A DNA stretch of 64,000 nt from Ochotona curzoniae (Eukaryota; Chordata; Mammalia; Lagomorpha; Ochotonidae). The DNA is taken from the NCBI RefSeq assembly GCF_017591425.1, contig NW_024465434.1:1426001-1490000 (forward strand), given 5' to 3'. The translations under genes were made by a program, and so were the position numbers. Of this stretch, positions 46,672 through 58,430 are shown piece by piece (within the stretch, counting starts at the first letter, position 1; the number at the start of each line of letters is the position of its first letter). The notes beneath the pieces were generated by a model, which did no database searches, was not told where the DNA came from, and saw only the letters and a list, made by a program, of their open reading frames with translations.

Positions 46672-48440
46672 TCCTTTCATAATAAAACTGCCACAAAATC
46701 AGATTTAGAAAGAATGTATCTCAACATGATATACATATACACACATATATATGCCAGTCTATACCTGTTTATATATTTATGTATTTATATATACATATAT
46801 ATATTGTTTATATATATATACATACATATATGTATAAAACCAATAGCCTACAACATATGAAGCATGGAGAAGTTCAGATTGGTTCTCCCAACATCCGAAA
46901 CAAGATAAGCATGCCCACTTTTGCTAGCCATACTCCATAGAGTAAACTCAGAAAAATTAGTCAATAAAAGGAAATAAAAGGCATGCAAGTAGGTACGGAA
47001 GAATCAAAGTGTTGCTGTTTGTAGAGACATGATTGCATATACAAGACTGCATATACATGATTGTACAGACATGATTGCATCTAACATCTGTACTGGAACA
47101 GAAGTGATGAAAAACTTACTAGTTGTGGGATATAAAATTGACATGAACTCAAGCAATATTTTTATACAGCAGTAATGAAGTTGGTGAGAAAAAAAATCAG
47201 GTTTGCAATGATGGTCATAATGACTACAGAAAATAACATGTAGGAGTAAATTTAATAAGAAAATGACTTTACTGAGGAAGATTACAAAACACTGATAAGA
47301 GGATTTGCAGAAGACACAAAAATATGGAAATCCTTCTAGAATTCACAGACTAGAATTAATAATGTGAAAACACCCGCACAGCAGACTCAGTGAAATTAAA
47401 ATTAAAATGACAATGGTAGTTTTCAAAGAAATGGAAAGTTCTCAAATTCATATGGAAACACAGAGGACCCCTGTAGGACCAAATCTTGTTCAAGGATGAG
47501 AAAGCGGGAGGCACCACTCTACTTGATTTGAGGATGCTCCACAAGGCTCCAGTCATCAAAACAGCATAATAGTGGCATAAAAACAAACAAACAAACAACA
47601 AAAAAACACCACCACAGAAGTAGGAAAACAGAATACACTTCCCAGAAATAATCTGTGCTTGTATAGCTGACCAATGTGATAAAAGTGCCAGAAATGTACA
47701 TCACACAAAGAACAGTGTCTTCAATAAACGATGCTGTGAACACCGAATAACCACATGAAGAACATGAACCCAGAGCACGAGCACTTACCATAGACACAAA
47801 TGAATTAGAATTGAATCAAAAACAGAGGAGTCACAGTTAATGAAACTTCCTGAAGAAGCATCTTTTCAAAATAGTTTTTGACTAAGACCCTAAATATGTA
47901 GAAAATAAAAGCAAAAAAATAGCACAGTGAAGAAAACATTCAAAGGATGAAGAGAAAGCAGAGTGGAGAAAGTTATGTTCAAACTGCTTATCTGACAAGG
48001 AATCCAGCATACACAAGGGCTTCAACAGACTTGACAATAAATTAAACGATCCAATTTAAAAATCATCAAGTGATGTGAATAGATATTTCTCTAAGTGAAA
48101 AAAAGAAAAACCAGCAAGACATACAAGTGGCTAACATATAGACAGAAAATGCTCAAGGTCATTCTTTATTAGCGAACACAAATCAAAACCACAATGAGAT
48201 ATCATCTCCCTCCAATCAGAAGGACAAAAAGCAACAATAACAAATACCACAAAGAATGCTTGTAGAAGGGAATTCATACACAGTTGGTGGGAAGGTAATG
48301 TTATTTACAGCTAGCAACTCCTAAACTTCAAAATGTCTGGAAACTCACTGAAAATCATATAGATTCCATTTTCTACAGAGGGGTTGTAGAAATAATCTGA
48401 TGTTGTGGGCACTCTCCATACTTGATGGTTAGTTCAACAT
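46672..48440 (+). mobile_element. L1 ORF2: reverse transcriptase to C-terminus, decayed
   Basis: The translation enters the L1 reverse transcriptase at 'KTATKSDLERMYLNMI' (family: 'LGI.GTYLKII'). It is interrupted by a TA microsatellite (46729-46838) and resumes at 'KPIAYNI' (family: 'YDKPTANI'). The catalytic loop region (47001-47030) reads 'LFVETMIAY' where the family has 'LFADDM'. The C-terminal domain follows to about 48430 ('cagttggtgggaaggtaatg' and later landmarks). Stops are numerous, so it is inactive. Confidence 0.82.
46729..46838. repeat. TA/CA-rich microsatellite inside L1 reverse transcriptase
   Basis: About 110 bases of alternating TA with CA and TTTA interruptions, placed exactly between codons that are adjacent or nearly so in the L1 family. 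Confidence 0.9.
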
Positions 48441-48505
48441 CTTTGTTTCTGTCTGTGGAGAGTCAACAGAAGAGCTAATGACAACCTTCCACGGCTTTTA
48501 AAGTT

Positions 48506-48829
48506 TGAGGGAATAACATGGTGGCTCAATATGTTAATCCTCTGTCTGCAATGCTGGTATCCCATATAAGTGCTAGTTTTAGCCCTGGCTCCTCCCTGCT
48601 TATGGATCTGGAGGGCAGAAGAAGATGGTCCAGGTTCGTGGGTCTCTGCATCCACACGAGAGACCCAGAGGAGGACACTACCTTCTGGCTTCAGATCAGC
48701 TGAGCTCCAACTGCTGGCAGATTCTCCAGTCATCAAAACAGCATTTGGGAGAGAATCAGTAGATTAAAAGTTTTCTATCTCCCCCCATCCCCTTCTTTCT
48801 GTAAATCTGCCTTTAAAGTAATAAATCTT
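48506..48829 (+). mobile_element. C-SINE, full length, diverged
   Basis: Head 'gagggaataacatggtggctc', body 'gtatcccatataagtgctag', 'ccctgcttatggatctgg', and tail 'aaagtaataaatcttt'. Ten-bp flanks 48496-48505 and 48830-48839 both read 'ttttaaagtt'. Confidence 0.9.
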
Positions 48830-48839
48830 TTTTAAAGTT

Positions 48840-50588
48840 GGGGTTCAAGACTTAGCACTAAAAGAATTAATGAATGAACGGATGATAGAATTCATGAAAT
48901 TATTTGTTCCAAGAGTGCATTGGTTTTGGTGATTAGAAACTACGCAAACTTGAGTAAGTCTTGTTCCCTCCTTCATAAGGCATCTCTAATCCTAACAATT
49001 ACCGTATTTTTGCCCTTGAACCATTCTACCCTAATTAACTATGTAAAGATTGTCAAAAATATAATTAAAAAATGGAAAAAGTTAAAAAACCCAACTACCA
49101 TATTTTAAAAAATGAAATAAATAAATTTGAATGAAATTTAATTTTTGTTGACCTTTCTTTCCCAGACTTTCGGAACATTTTCATTCAATTTGCTAATTTT
49201 CAGGGGATTTATTATTTTTTTTCTTTTCTATAAAAAACTATTCGTCTCTTAACTAGGATACAATTTGACAAATTAATTGGATGACTAAGGTCTCATCTAG
49301 AGCCTATACTTGAAAATGACTTTCAATTAAGAAGATACTCCAAGCCTATTCTGAAAAAAATTTGCTGCTTTATACATAGAGCCAATATATGTGAAGCCCT
49401 GCTAAGAGAAAAGACTTTGAGCTGGCACATAGGAGCATATTTTGACAGACGACAGGGATACTATCTTTGGCCAGTCAGGATTAATAGCACATTTGGAAGG
49501 TCTACAGAATCATAAAAATACACAGATGAAGGCTAATGGGAAGTGTAGTTTGAGCTTGGCTTGGTAATCTTGGGATAAAATAGTGAATTATAGATTGTTG
49601 GAAAAGAAACCCAGAATTTGGAGAAAAGACGTTGGCAGCGGTTAACTTTCTAGCCCTTGGGTGTTACAGAACAAGCTTGAGGAGGTTAGTATGATGACCA
49701 TTCTTGCTGAAGCTAAGTCAGTTGGTAGGTCAAACACACCAACACCAAAAGTTTTATTGCTGCAGATTCCTTCTGAACAAAAAACAAGGGATATTTTAAG
49801 GTCTTTGTTACAGCTACTGGACTAAGTAAAGTTACAAGTTAACTTCTGGATGTTGTGCAGTTGAGATGAAAATGCATTATTTTTGGTAGACTGCTCAACA
49901 TAGCATTAACTGGTTGTGCATCTCATGCAGCAATCCTAGTAGGTCTCAACATGCAATGTTCCCTCCATATCCAATTCTCTCTTTGTCTTGGTGTCTTTGA
50001 GACTACTGGTCAGTGAATACCTGCAATATCTGTTTCTGAAATGATTTTCAATAGCAGAAAGCATTCTCAAGGGACAACAAACATAACATTTTAGGGACAG
50101 GTTGAGTTCACTACCTGAGCATTTTCCTCCAAGAAAGTTGTGAAGTAGGCTTCCACCTGTGCTAGTGCTTTCCAATTTCTGGAGTCCATTCATTGGATTA
50201 TGTAAAAAATTCCACACAAAAATAAAAATTGTTTCGCATAAGTTCAAGCTGGAAAGCCCTGCTGAATCTCACGCATGGATATCAGCCATCTTTTGTCTAA
50301 TGAACTATTGCTTAGCAATGCGTGGAACACTATGGTGTTTTGAGAGTTGGGATCAGGAATTATTAGAAGCCTAAGGATATCCCTTAGGGGAACAGACCTA
50401 GAAGTTGTTCTGAGAGTTGACCCTGTTGGGGAGGGAATCATGAACTGGAGGTAGAACAACAAGAAGTTTTCAGGGATTCTGAGACAAACAAGTAGTTTTA
50501 GCTCTTACTCCACAATCAAACTATGTACTTTCCCTTTTAAATACAGAATTCAACACACAGAGGAGCCGTGATTTAAACAACAGTAGGA
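48840..50588. other. Unassigned sequence
   Basis: No gene or named repeat recognised. Minus-strand frames up to 103 codons (49936-50247) have no identifiable domain. Confidence 0.4.
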
Positions 50589-50590
50589 AA

Positions 50591-50910
50591 TGAGCATTTG
50601 GAGTAGCGGTTAAGACACCCATTGGAATGATTGCATTTCATAGCAGACTGACCTGGTTTGGGTCCCAGATCTGTTTCTGAGTCCTACTTTTACTAATGTG
50701 CACCCGGGGTGGGGATGGTGGGTAGCAGCAGAACAGGTAAAGGTGCAAGCAGTTGGGTCCCTGAGCAATCCTTGCTCAATACCGTTGCCTACTGCAGGCA
50801 TTTCAGGACTGAGTCAGTAGATGGGACTCTCCCACTCTCTTAATCACTCACCTTCTCTCTCTCTAACTCTCTTTTTCTCTCTGCCTCTGTTTCTGCGATA
50901 GTATATATTT
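50591..50910 (+). mobile_element. Older-subfamily C-SINE
   Basis: Head 'gcatttggagtagcggttaagac', 'cctggtttgggtcccag', 'caagcagttgggtccctg', 'gcaggcatttcaggactgagtcagtagatgg', and a CT-rich end. This is the older C-SINE form ('gcatttggcctagcagttaagac'). Confidence 0.75.
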
Positions 50911-51714
50911 TAAATGAAAGGGAAATAACAGTATTGGCAAATGTTTGGCATTACACCCAAAGTATTGCCTGCTTTGGGGAGTATTGGTGGAAAACGGTGC
51001 TTGTGGGAACTAAAATTAAAAGTTAAGTGGCTTCTGTTGAAAAGACCCACCTTCATTTCTCTTGTTGAAATTCATACTTCTTCAATTAAGGCCCAAAGAA
51101 AATATTTCTTTTCTTGCCTGGCCTGTTCTTTGTAGTGGGATGAAAGGCATCTCACAAGAGGAGTTGGGAAGATACAGAGATCTGAAGGTGACCGGTGTGG
51201 AGTTAGCAGGGAAAACAGAATAAAGACTTGCAGTTCAGTGATGTTATTTTCCACCATGCACAACTTCAAACACACCACTGAGAACAGTCTATGAGTAATC
51301 ACACTCTTAGTGAACTTGTTTTTGTACTAAAATAAGAATTCCTGCTGGAGGCTTTAACCTTGAGCTTTATTGTGTGTCTCTAGACACCACGCACATTGTG
51401 CTCATCTATCTAGGTTTATGGAAGCAACTACAATATATATATATATATATATTATTAGATAAAGTCTCCCATTCTGGTTATCTAAGAATCAAAAAGAAAA
51501 GACATGTGAGGAAGTCAGACTTCCGGTATGCAACCGAGAAAGCAAATATGGAAATGCCCTATGCCCTGCCTTCTGAAAAGCCATAGCTATGAAACAAGTA
51601 GACATTAGTAGGTATAGGAATCCATGCAATACACACAGTTGACTTTTTCAGCTTGCTTTTAATTCTAATCTGTGATGTGTTTGTTGTATATTTTCTGTAT
51701 TATTGTAACTAATA
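50911..51714. other. Unassigned sequence with (TA)n
   Basis: No gene recognised. A (TA)n run lies at 51434-51453. Confidence 0.45.
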
Positions 51715-51715
51715 G

Positions 51716-51858
51716 ACTTTTGGCACAGTGGTCAGAGGTTGCATAGGATATCTGAGGTTTAGTCTTAGCTGCAAATTTAGAATTATTTTTCTGGCTGCTG
51801 CACTTCTCAACCAGCTCCCTGCTTGTGGGCCTCAGAAAGCAGTCATTCTGATATAAAA
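51716..51858 (+). mobile_element. C-SINE 5' half, diverged
   Basis: 'cttttggcacagtggtcagagg', then 'ggctgctgcacttctcaaccagctccctgcttgtgggcc', breaking off at 'gcagtcattc' before an A run (51856-51867). Confidence 0.65.
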
Positions 51859-51869
51859 AAAAAAAAGTT

Positions 51870-53000
51870 ACTAAATAAGAAAAGGAAGTAAGAGTTGCTG
51901 CACGTTTCTCTCTTTCCTCTGCTTAAAGATCTCTGTTATTGTTTTTAAGCAAATTTACCTGCCATGATTGAGAATGAGCCAAAACTAAAACATCCACTGG
52001 GCTGGAGACAAAGGTATGTCTATATGGTAGGCGAGGCTGGCACACTATAATCAGTATGCCTCATTTAGTCTGCCATCTGCTTTTATATTTGCAGACCTAG
52101 TAGAACTGATGACTGTATTTTTCCTCTGGCTGCTTTGCACTACAAAGACAATGCTGAGTGTTGTGACTGAGGTCATAGGGTCTAGAAAGCCTGAATCATT
52201 TCACATTTGGCTCTTTCTAGGAAAATATTACTAACCCTTAGTGTATAGAACACAAGCCAATGATTGAAACTAGAAATTCTATTTTATTTTTAAATAAAGA
52301 GAAGCAAATAAAAATAATTTTTTTTATTGTCTGTCATTTCTTGGGGAAAACACACAACAAAGAGTTTGATCAATCAATATTTTATCCAAAACTTAGTGAT
52401 GTTCTAAAATTTATAAGCAATAGAGCATGATGGCCATTTTAAATTTGTAGTTATGAAGTTTAAGTGTTCCCACAGTCAGAAAATTAAATTCAAGGAATTT
52501 AAAAGTATATTGCAGGATGTCAGTGAAAGCAGTTCCTCTACAAAAATTGGTAAAAATTCACTTCATCTGGAGGACTAGTAAAAGGATTACAATAACCAAG
52601 AAATGCCAATTTTCTAAGTGGATGGCTTTAAAGTGGCAGGAGAGCTTTGTTGCAATGGGGTTTGCTTTTGTCCCCCCCAAGCCATTCTGACCATTGGTGG
52701 TCTCGAGGACAGTGCCTTTAATTCCTAATGTGAAATCCTAATGCTCAGTTCTAGAGACAGCAAGGCAAATTTTAGGCTCCAAGAATAGTGCTGACCAATG
52801 GTAACCTGCCGGAAAAACTCGGCAGGAGGCAGAGACACATGTTGATTGGCTCGTATAAGAGGTGATTTAGTGAAAACACAAACAGCAATCCAGCTGCCAC
52901 CCAGGCAAGTGAAAGAAGCAGTTGAGAAAAACAAACAATGGACCCCAACAAAACGTGAAAGAGAGAGAGAGAAAGACAGACAGACAATGAATGAAGAAGA
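51870..53000. other. Unassigned sequence
   Basis: No gene or named repeat. GA-rich run at 52957-52985. Confidence 0.4.
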
Positions 53001-53005
53001 AATAG

Positions 53006-53308
53006 GGCATTAGACTGCTGTAGTGGCTCAATCCTGTACCTGTAAGCACCAGCCTTCCATATGGATGTCAGTTCCTGTCCTGGCTGCTGTACTTCTCAAC
53101 CAGCTCCATCTTTGTAGCCTGGGAAAGGTGCACAGGATGGCCCAAATCCTTGGACCCCTCTGTATCTGCATGGGAGACCTAGAAGAAGCTCCTGGTTCCT
53201 GTCTTTGGATTGGTTCAATTCCAGTCATCGTGGCCATTTGGAGAGTGAGCCAGTGGATGGAAGATCTTTCTATGTCTCCCCTTCTCTTTGCAAATTTATC
53301 TTTGAAAT

Positions 53309-53310
<2 letters not shown>
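53006..53310 (+). mobile_element. C-SINE, full length, with expanded AC tail
   Basis: Head 'ggcattagactgctgtagtggctc', body 'atatggatgtcagttcctgtcctgg', 'gtagcctgggaaaggtgcac', 'ggagagtgagccagtggatgg', and end 'ttgaaataa'. The poly-A/AATAAA tail has turned into the AC run that follows. Confidence 0.86.

Positions 53311-53358
<48 letters not shown>
53311..53358 (+). repeat. (AC)24 microsatellite
   Basis: Uninterrupted AC repeat, 48 bases, directly after the AATAA of the C-SINE end. Likely length-polymorphic. Confidence 0.98.
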
Positions 53359-53359
<1 letters not shown>

Positions 53360-53360
<1 letters not shown>

Positions 53361-53958
53361 TTAAAAGAAGCAGGAGACTGATTTTCTAGGATCGTTTAGT
53401 AAGTAATACTATCCACTCAGAACAGGTGTGATAACCAGGTTTCCTGAGAAAAGTGAAAGCTTTCTCCCCTGGATGTATACCTTGTTGCGTAAAAGCAGGG
53501 AATAATTGTCAAGCAGAGCTATAAATGGTATGGATGGGTGTTGAAGGAGTGTTGTTAAATAGAGCCAATTTGCAAAAATCTAGTTGCACTCAGCTCTACC
53601 AGACTCCAACAATTCAAGGTAATCCTTTTCAAAACACTAGCTTAGCATACACTAAATGAGCCTTGAACATCACACAAAACATACAGTATCTACAATAAAT
53701 AGTTTTAACAAATCCTAAATATACAAGTAACTCTTATTTACAGCAAACAACAGAAATGAATGGATAATAGAAGAGAATCAAATTTCCAGATTACCACAGT
53801 ATAGTGTTTAAAATATCTAACGTCATTAGAAAATTGTGAGGCAGGGGGAAAAAAAACAGGATCACATTCCATTAATTGAAAAGAAATTTCCTCTAATGAA
53901 ACAAAGACATTGGACTGAGTAGATCGAGACTTAATATTAACCTCTTAACATAGTTGAA
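53360..53958. other. Unassigned sequence
   Basis: No gene or named repeat recognised. Confidence 0.4.
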
Positions 53959-53960
53959 AG

Positions 53961-54243
53961 ATGGGCAGGCATTTGACATAGTCGTTCTGTTACTGATGGG
54001 ACCCCTACATCTTGGGTTTCAATCCTGACTCTGTCCCAATTCTAGCATCCTGCTAATGTACTGGGAAATAGTAGGAGAGAGCTCAAGAAATTGCATCATT
54101 CAGATTTATTGAGAGATCTGGATTGAGTTATTGGCTTTTATCTTCAACTTAGCCCTGCCTCAGCTATTGTGGGCATTCAGGAAGTGAATCAACACATGAA
54201 AAAAAAAAAAAAGATCTCTCTCTGCATTTCAAATAAATAAAGA
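53961..54243 (+). mobile_element. Older-subfamily C-SINE
   Basis: 'gggcaggcatttgacatagtcg', 'tcttgggtttcaatcctgactctg', 'ttagccctgcctcagctattgtgggcattc', and end 'gcatttcaaataaataaag'. It has an internal A run (54199-54212) near the 3' end. Confidence 0.68.
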
Positions 54244-54279
54244 GGTGTGTAATTATACACATACTTTTTTTTTAAATAA

Positions 54280-54560
54280 GAGTGGGCATTCAATTCATGC
54301 ATCTTTAAAATTACCTCATGGGATGCTAACATCCTATAATGATGATCCTAGTTCAAGTTTCATCTAGTCTGTGCTTCAGAAGCCCAGTGTAGAATCTAAG
54401 CAGCAGCAGCTGATGATTTGAGTATTGGGGTCCCTGCAGCCTGCATGGGAGAGCTGGACTTTTATTCAACTCTCTTGTTTTTGACCTGACCCAAGCTCTG
54501 ACAGCAATGTGGGAGTGAGCCACATGATGCAAGATTTTTGTCTTAAAATAAAAATTCAAT
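54280..54560 (+). mobile_element. Older-subfamily C-SINE
   Basis: 'gagtgggcattcaattcatgc', 'gcagcagcagctgatgatttgag', 'ctgcagcctgcatgggagagctgg', 'ctgacagcaatgtgggagtgagcc', and end 'cttaaaataaaaattc'. It is strongly diverged and follows the previous copy closely in the same orientation. Confidence 0.6.
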
Positions 54561-54599
54561 AGTTCATTGGTAACTGCAACATTACATCACAAAGATGGA

Positions 54600-55610
54600 A
54601 AGAAAACCACAGACTTGAAGATAGACCAATCCATTGAAATTAAACGGTGTAAAGAACAGAAAGAAAAATCATACAAATAAGCAACCTTCGCCAAAGCTGT
54701 TGGATGTCATTAGGCAGATCAACATAGATGAAACACGAGGTGAAGAAAACCCAAAGCTGAGGCAGAGCACAAGTCAACAGCTGAGTCAGTGTTTCATTCA
54801 CAAGATCATTTCCTCATCAAGTCGAAAATCTGCAAGTGACTCTAGCGTATCAGTCATCACCACGGGAGATGAGAGAGGGACCTTTCTGATAGGCTTGGTG
54901 AATTCCAGACTTTGAATAATAACAAGTCACTACAGAAGAACTTGTCAACAAAAATCCAGGCAGCTTCCAGTGAGTCACAGAATTCTCTGTTAAGACAGGA
55001 ACACAGTAAATTTGAAGCACAACTAGAATCAGAGAAACAATAATTAAGAACATCGGAAGATGAAAGTAACCTGCATCAGGTGGACTCAGAAAACCTGAAA
55101 TGGATAGATCTTTATCAGCACATGGGAGCAACTATGATGCTGCTGTAAGGGTGGGAGCCGGATCTAACATTATCAAAAGCCTGCAGTCTCATCTCAAGCT
55201 AAGGAAGGAGAATTCACAAACTCATAGTAAGAAACTGACAGTCTAGAAAAACTCGATTAATAATGGCTGAAAACTTAGTTACATCAGTAAATCAAAATAA
55301 TGATCTTGGAGAGAAAGGAAAGAAGTTGTGCAAATCACTCAGCTGAGAGATTTGGATCAGAGATGCAGCACAATCCTGCAGGTGTGTGGGGAGAAAGCAG
55401 AAGGGGCAGAATAAATTTGATAGATCTTGAAGATATGTATGTAACACTCAGATTGAGACTCTTAAGAAGGAGACTTAGTTCAGTTCTGAAAACTGAATTA
55501 TTAGCAAACTGTAAACTTTCATCTCTAAAGACTTCCAATGAATTCTTATAAACAATTACAAAATGCAATTACTACAGAATGCCTAAATTTAAAATGATTT
55601 TTCTTGCAGT
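54600..55610 (+). pseudogene. Possible decayed processed pseudogene of a coiled-coil protein
   Basis: Across three plus-strand frames the block gives charged, heptad-like peptides broken by stops and frameshifts: 'KLLDVIRQINIDETRGEENPKL' (about 54690), 'SSESQNSLLRQEHSKFEAQL' (about 54965), 'NQNNDLGEKGKKLCKSLS' (about 55290) and 'SSVLKTELLANCKLSSLKTS' (about 55480). It is purine-rich on this strand, as expected for coiled-coil coding sequence. AT-rich, UTR-like DNA follows. I do not recognise the parent gene, and an old LINE or chance composition remains possible. Confidence 0.35.
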
Positions 55611-58070
55611 ATATAATAATACTGCAGTTAAATCATTTTGTGCAATATCTGAATTTTATTTTTGAAACTACTCTTCAAAGATTTTAAAAATGATCTAATT
55701 TTTCTTTTTGCCTTAAACAGCACATAGATTTATCGCTTTATCTTCATCTCAGTATGGTCTGGGAAAGTGATATATTTTATGTACATAACTAATTGTCTTA
55801 TAATTTATAAGTGACTATATATACTGACAACATTTAAAGAGTAATTTTAAAATGCTGAAACTTAAATCTTTCACACTAATCACCAACATGATTGTAATTC
55901 ATGAAAATTTACACTAGGTGTTCAACTAGAGCAGTTATTAAAACTGTGGTTATTAAAGTTTATGCTAATTGTTTTCCTTTTAATGAAGGTTCACTGACAT
56001 TAAAATTTAAAGTCAATAATTTTAAAGTTTGGCTTGGCAATTTATTTCACTAGGTTTTCACAATTAAATATACAAAGTTAGCTATTTTCAGCTTCTTGTC
56101 TGGAGTAAGCTATACAAATTCAAAGTTATTGAGGTATAGGTACATAGTGGAAAAAATTATACTGTGTTTTTGATGTCATTAGTAACAAATGACTTCAACT
56201 AGATATTGTTTTACTATCGAACACAATGAATCAAAATAATAACATTCTAATTTAATTTCTTTGAAAATCACTTGTTTGTAAAACTTTTGTGCATATTAAA
56301 ATGAATATTTGATAGTCCTGAATATTTATAATAAAAATTTTTTAAATTGCAGGAATTCATTTAAATTTGGTATTTCACAATTGTTTGCCATTTGTCATTT
56401 AATTGTTTTCCTTGAAGTTTTAAACATATAAATAATGTGGGTTAGCTCTAGAAAATATTTATCTTCTTGCAAAGGTTAATTTGTCCAGGATAACCAGGCT
56501 GTGTTTTAGCCCTGTGAAGTATTTTGATACATTTTATTACTGAATGCCATTTAACTTCCTTTGTTTGCAAATAAAACTGTCATTTTTTTTTCTCTAGTCA
56601 AATTTTGAATAGTTGTGATTCAGAGGGTAACTCTGAGCAAGCCGTCTTGAAGAACTTTGAGAGCTTTTCAGGGCAACTTACTCAAGGGATCTTGTTTTTC
56701 TTCTTGTATTCCAGTCTCTTTGTTATTGGAACTAAGATTTGCACATGTATGATAGTCTTCTAGTGTGGACCAAAATCAAACAATTAATTTTGTGATAAAC
56801 AAAACAATTTAAAAAAAAAATCAAGGTGTCAAAACTATTAACTTTAGGAGTAGAACAACAAAACTGATAACATTGAGAAATGGACCTAATACAAAAAAAG
56901 AGGAAACTGAAGTTGCAAGATTCAGTCAAACAGCTGAACTTAGGAATCACAAACTTGTTCTTTAAACATTTTACGTTAGAAAATTGAAGACCTAAAACCA
57001 TCACTTGTAGAGAAAAGATGGAAATAAAGCTTAATTGTACTATTCATTTCATAATATTAGACATTCTTTGTTAGTTCTCATTAATCCAAAATGATAAATT
57101 AATTTTGTTTAAAGTTTTTTTCACCTTATTTAAAAGTGACAAGCAGGTATTTCAACTTCTGACTGTGTATTACCATATTTTTTTTTAATCCATGCATTAA
57201 GAGCTGATATTCACATTGATTTTATTTTGATTAGATCTCTCAATTGTTCTGTAAATTGACAGGGTGTGCTAAATCAGTTTCTGGAAATCTCTGTGACTGG
57301 CATACTCTCTATTAAATATTGGTTGTCATATTTTGCTGTTTGCCATTAAAATATCTCCAGCCATAAAGAATATTCACAGTTGAATGGATTAGAAAATAGC
57401 TTGCAGTTAGGTTTTTCATTCTTGAAAGAAAGTGAGGATAGTATTAATGATATTAAAGGAATGAAATTGTATGAACTTTGTCATTTTGTGGTAACCCATG
57501 AATAGAAAAGCACAGAGTACAGCATGCTTACAACTCCTGAAAGGTAAATTGAGACTACCATTCCTTACCTTTCCTTTGCCTTGTTTTTGAGAATTTCCAG
57601 TTGTACAATGTTAAGCATGTGGTTTTTGTTGTGATGTACAATATTTTGAATATGACCTAGGGAAACTTGATATTTTAAGTTAAGTAAATGGAAAGTATAT
57701 TTGGGAAATTTTTTTCTCATGATCTCCTATTCGGCATTATGATTTATTAATTAAAATTTATTTGAATACATATTAATACCACATATTATTTACAGAAGAA
57801 CCACAGGAAATAAGAGAAAGTGAGGTAGACATTATATTTTAGTTACTGTCTGATGTCTAGACATTTACCTGTTGGCATATCATAATTTTTCATTTCAGTT
57901 TGAAGAAATGCTATTCTCATTTTTCACTATTCTAGGTCAGTTTTAAATTATAAGAACCTTTCTAACATCCTGTAAAAGACTGAAACTGTGATTAAACTAG
58001 AGATTGATATTATAATAATTCAATTCTAAATGAAAATTGACTCAAATAAAACATGGATCTGATTTGAGTG
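55611..58070. other. Long AT-rich unassigned stretch
   Basis: About 2.5 kb with no C-SINE, L1 or simple repeat beyond short runs. It could be the 3' UTR of the putative pseudogene or unique intergenic DNA. No coding signal. Confidence 0.45.
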
Positions 58071-58074
58071 AAAA

Positions 58075-58430
58075 ATTTTAAAACAGTAAAAGAAAAAGCA
58101 AGAATATCCTTTCCAACAAACCAGAATGGAAAATGACATCCTCAACAGGAATCTGGAAAATCTGCAGTTGGATGTAATTTTAACAGCACAACCTGAAGCA
58201 ACCAATGATTCAAAGATACAGTCACAGAGGATCTAGAAAATACTTTAAGACAAATAAAAGTAAACTACAACAAAACTTATGGATGCAGAAAAACCAGTGC
58301 TATGATGGAAATTTACAGCTGTAAACACTTTTCTTAAGAATGTAAAACAATCTCAAAATAGTAGCAGAATGAGTTTCTCAAATTACTGAAGGGAAATGAA
58401 GAATGGACAGGTAACATACAGTATGAATGA
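58075..58430 (+). pseudogene. Possible second coding-like decayed block
   Basis: Plus-strand translation gives 'NDILNRNLENLQLDVILTAQPEATNDSKIQSQ' and, in another frame, 'EDLENTLRQIKVNYNKT', then frame-broken text. The composition and heptad-like pattern resemble 54600-55610, 2.5 kb upstream. It may be part of the same insert or chance; no parent recognised. Confidence 0.22.
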
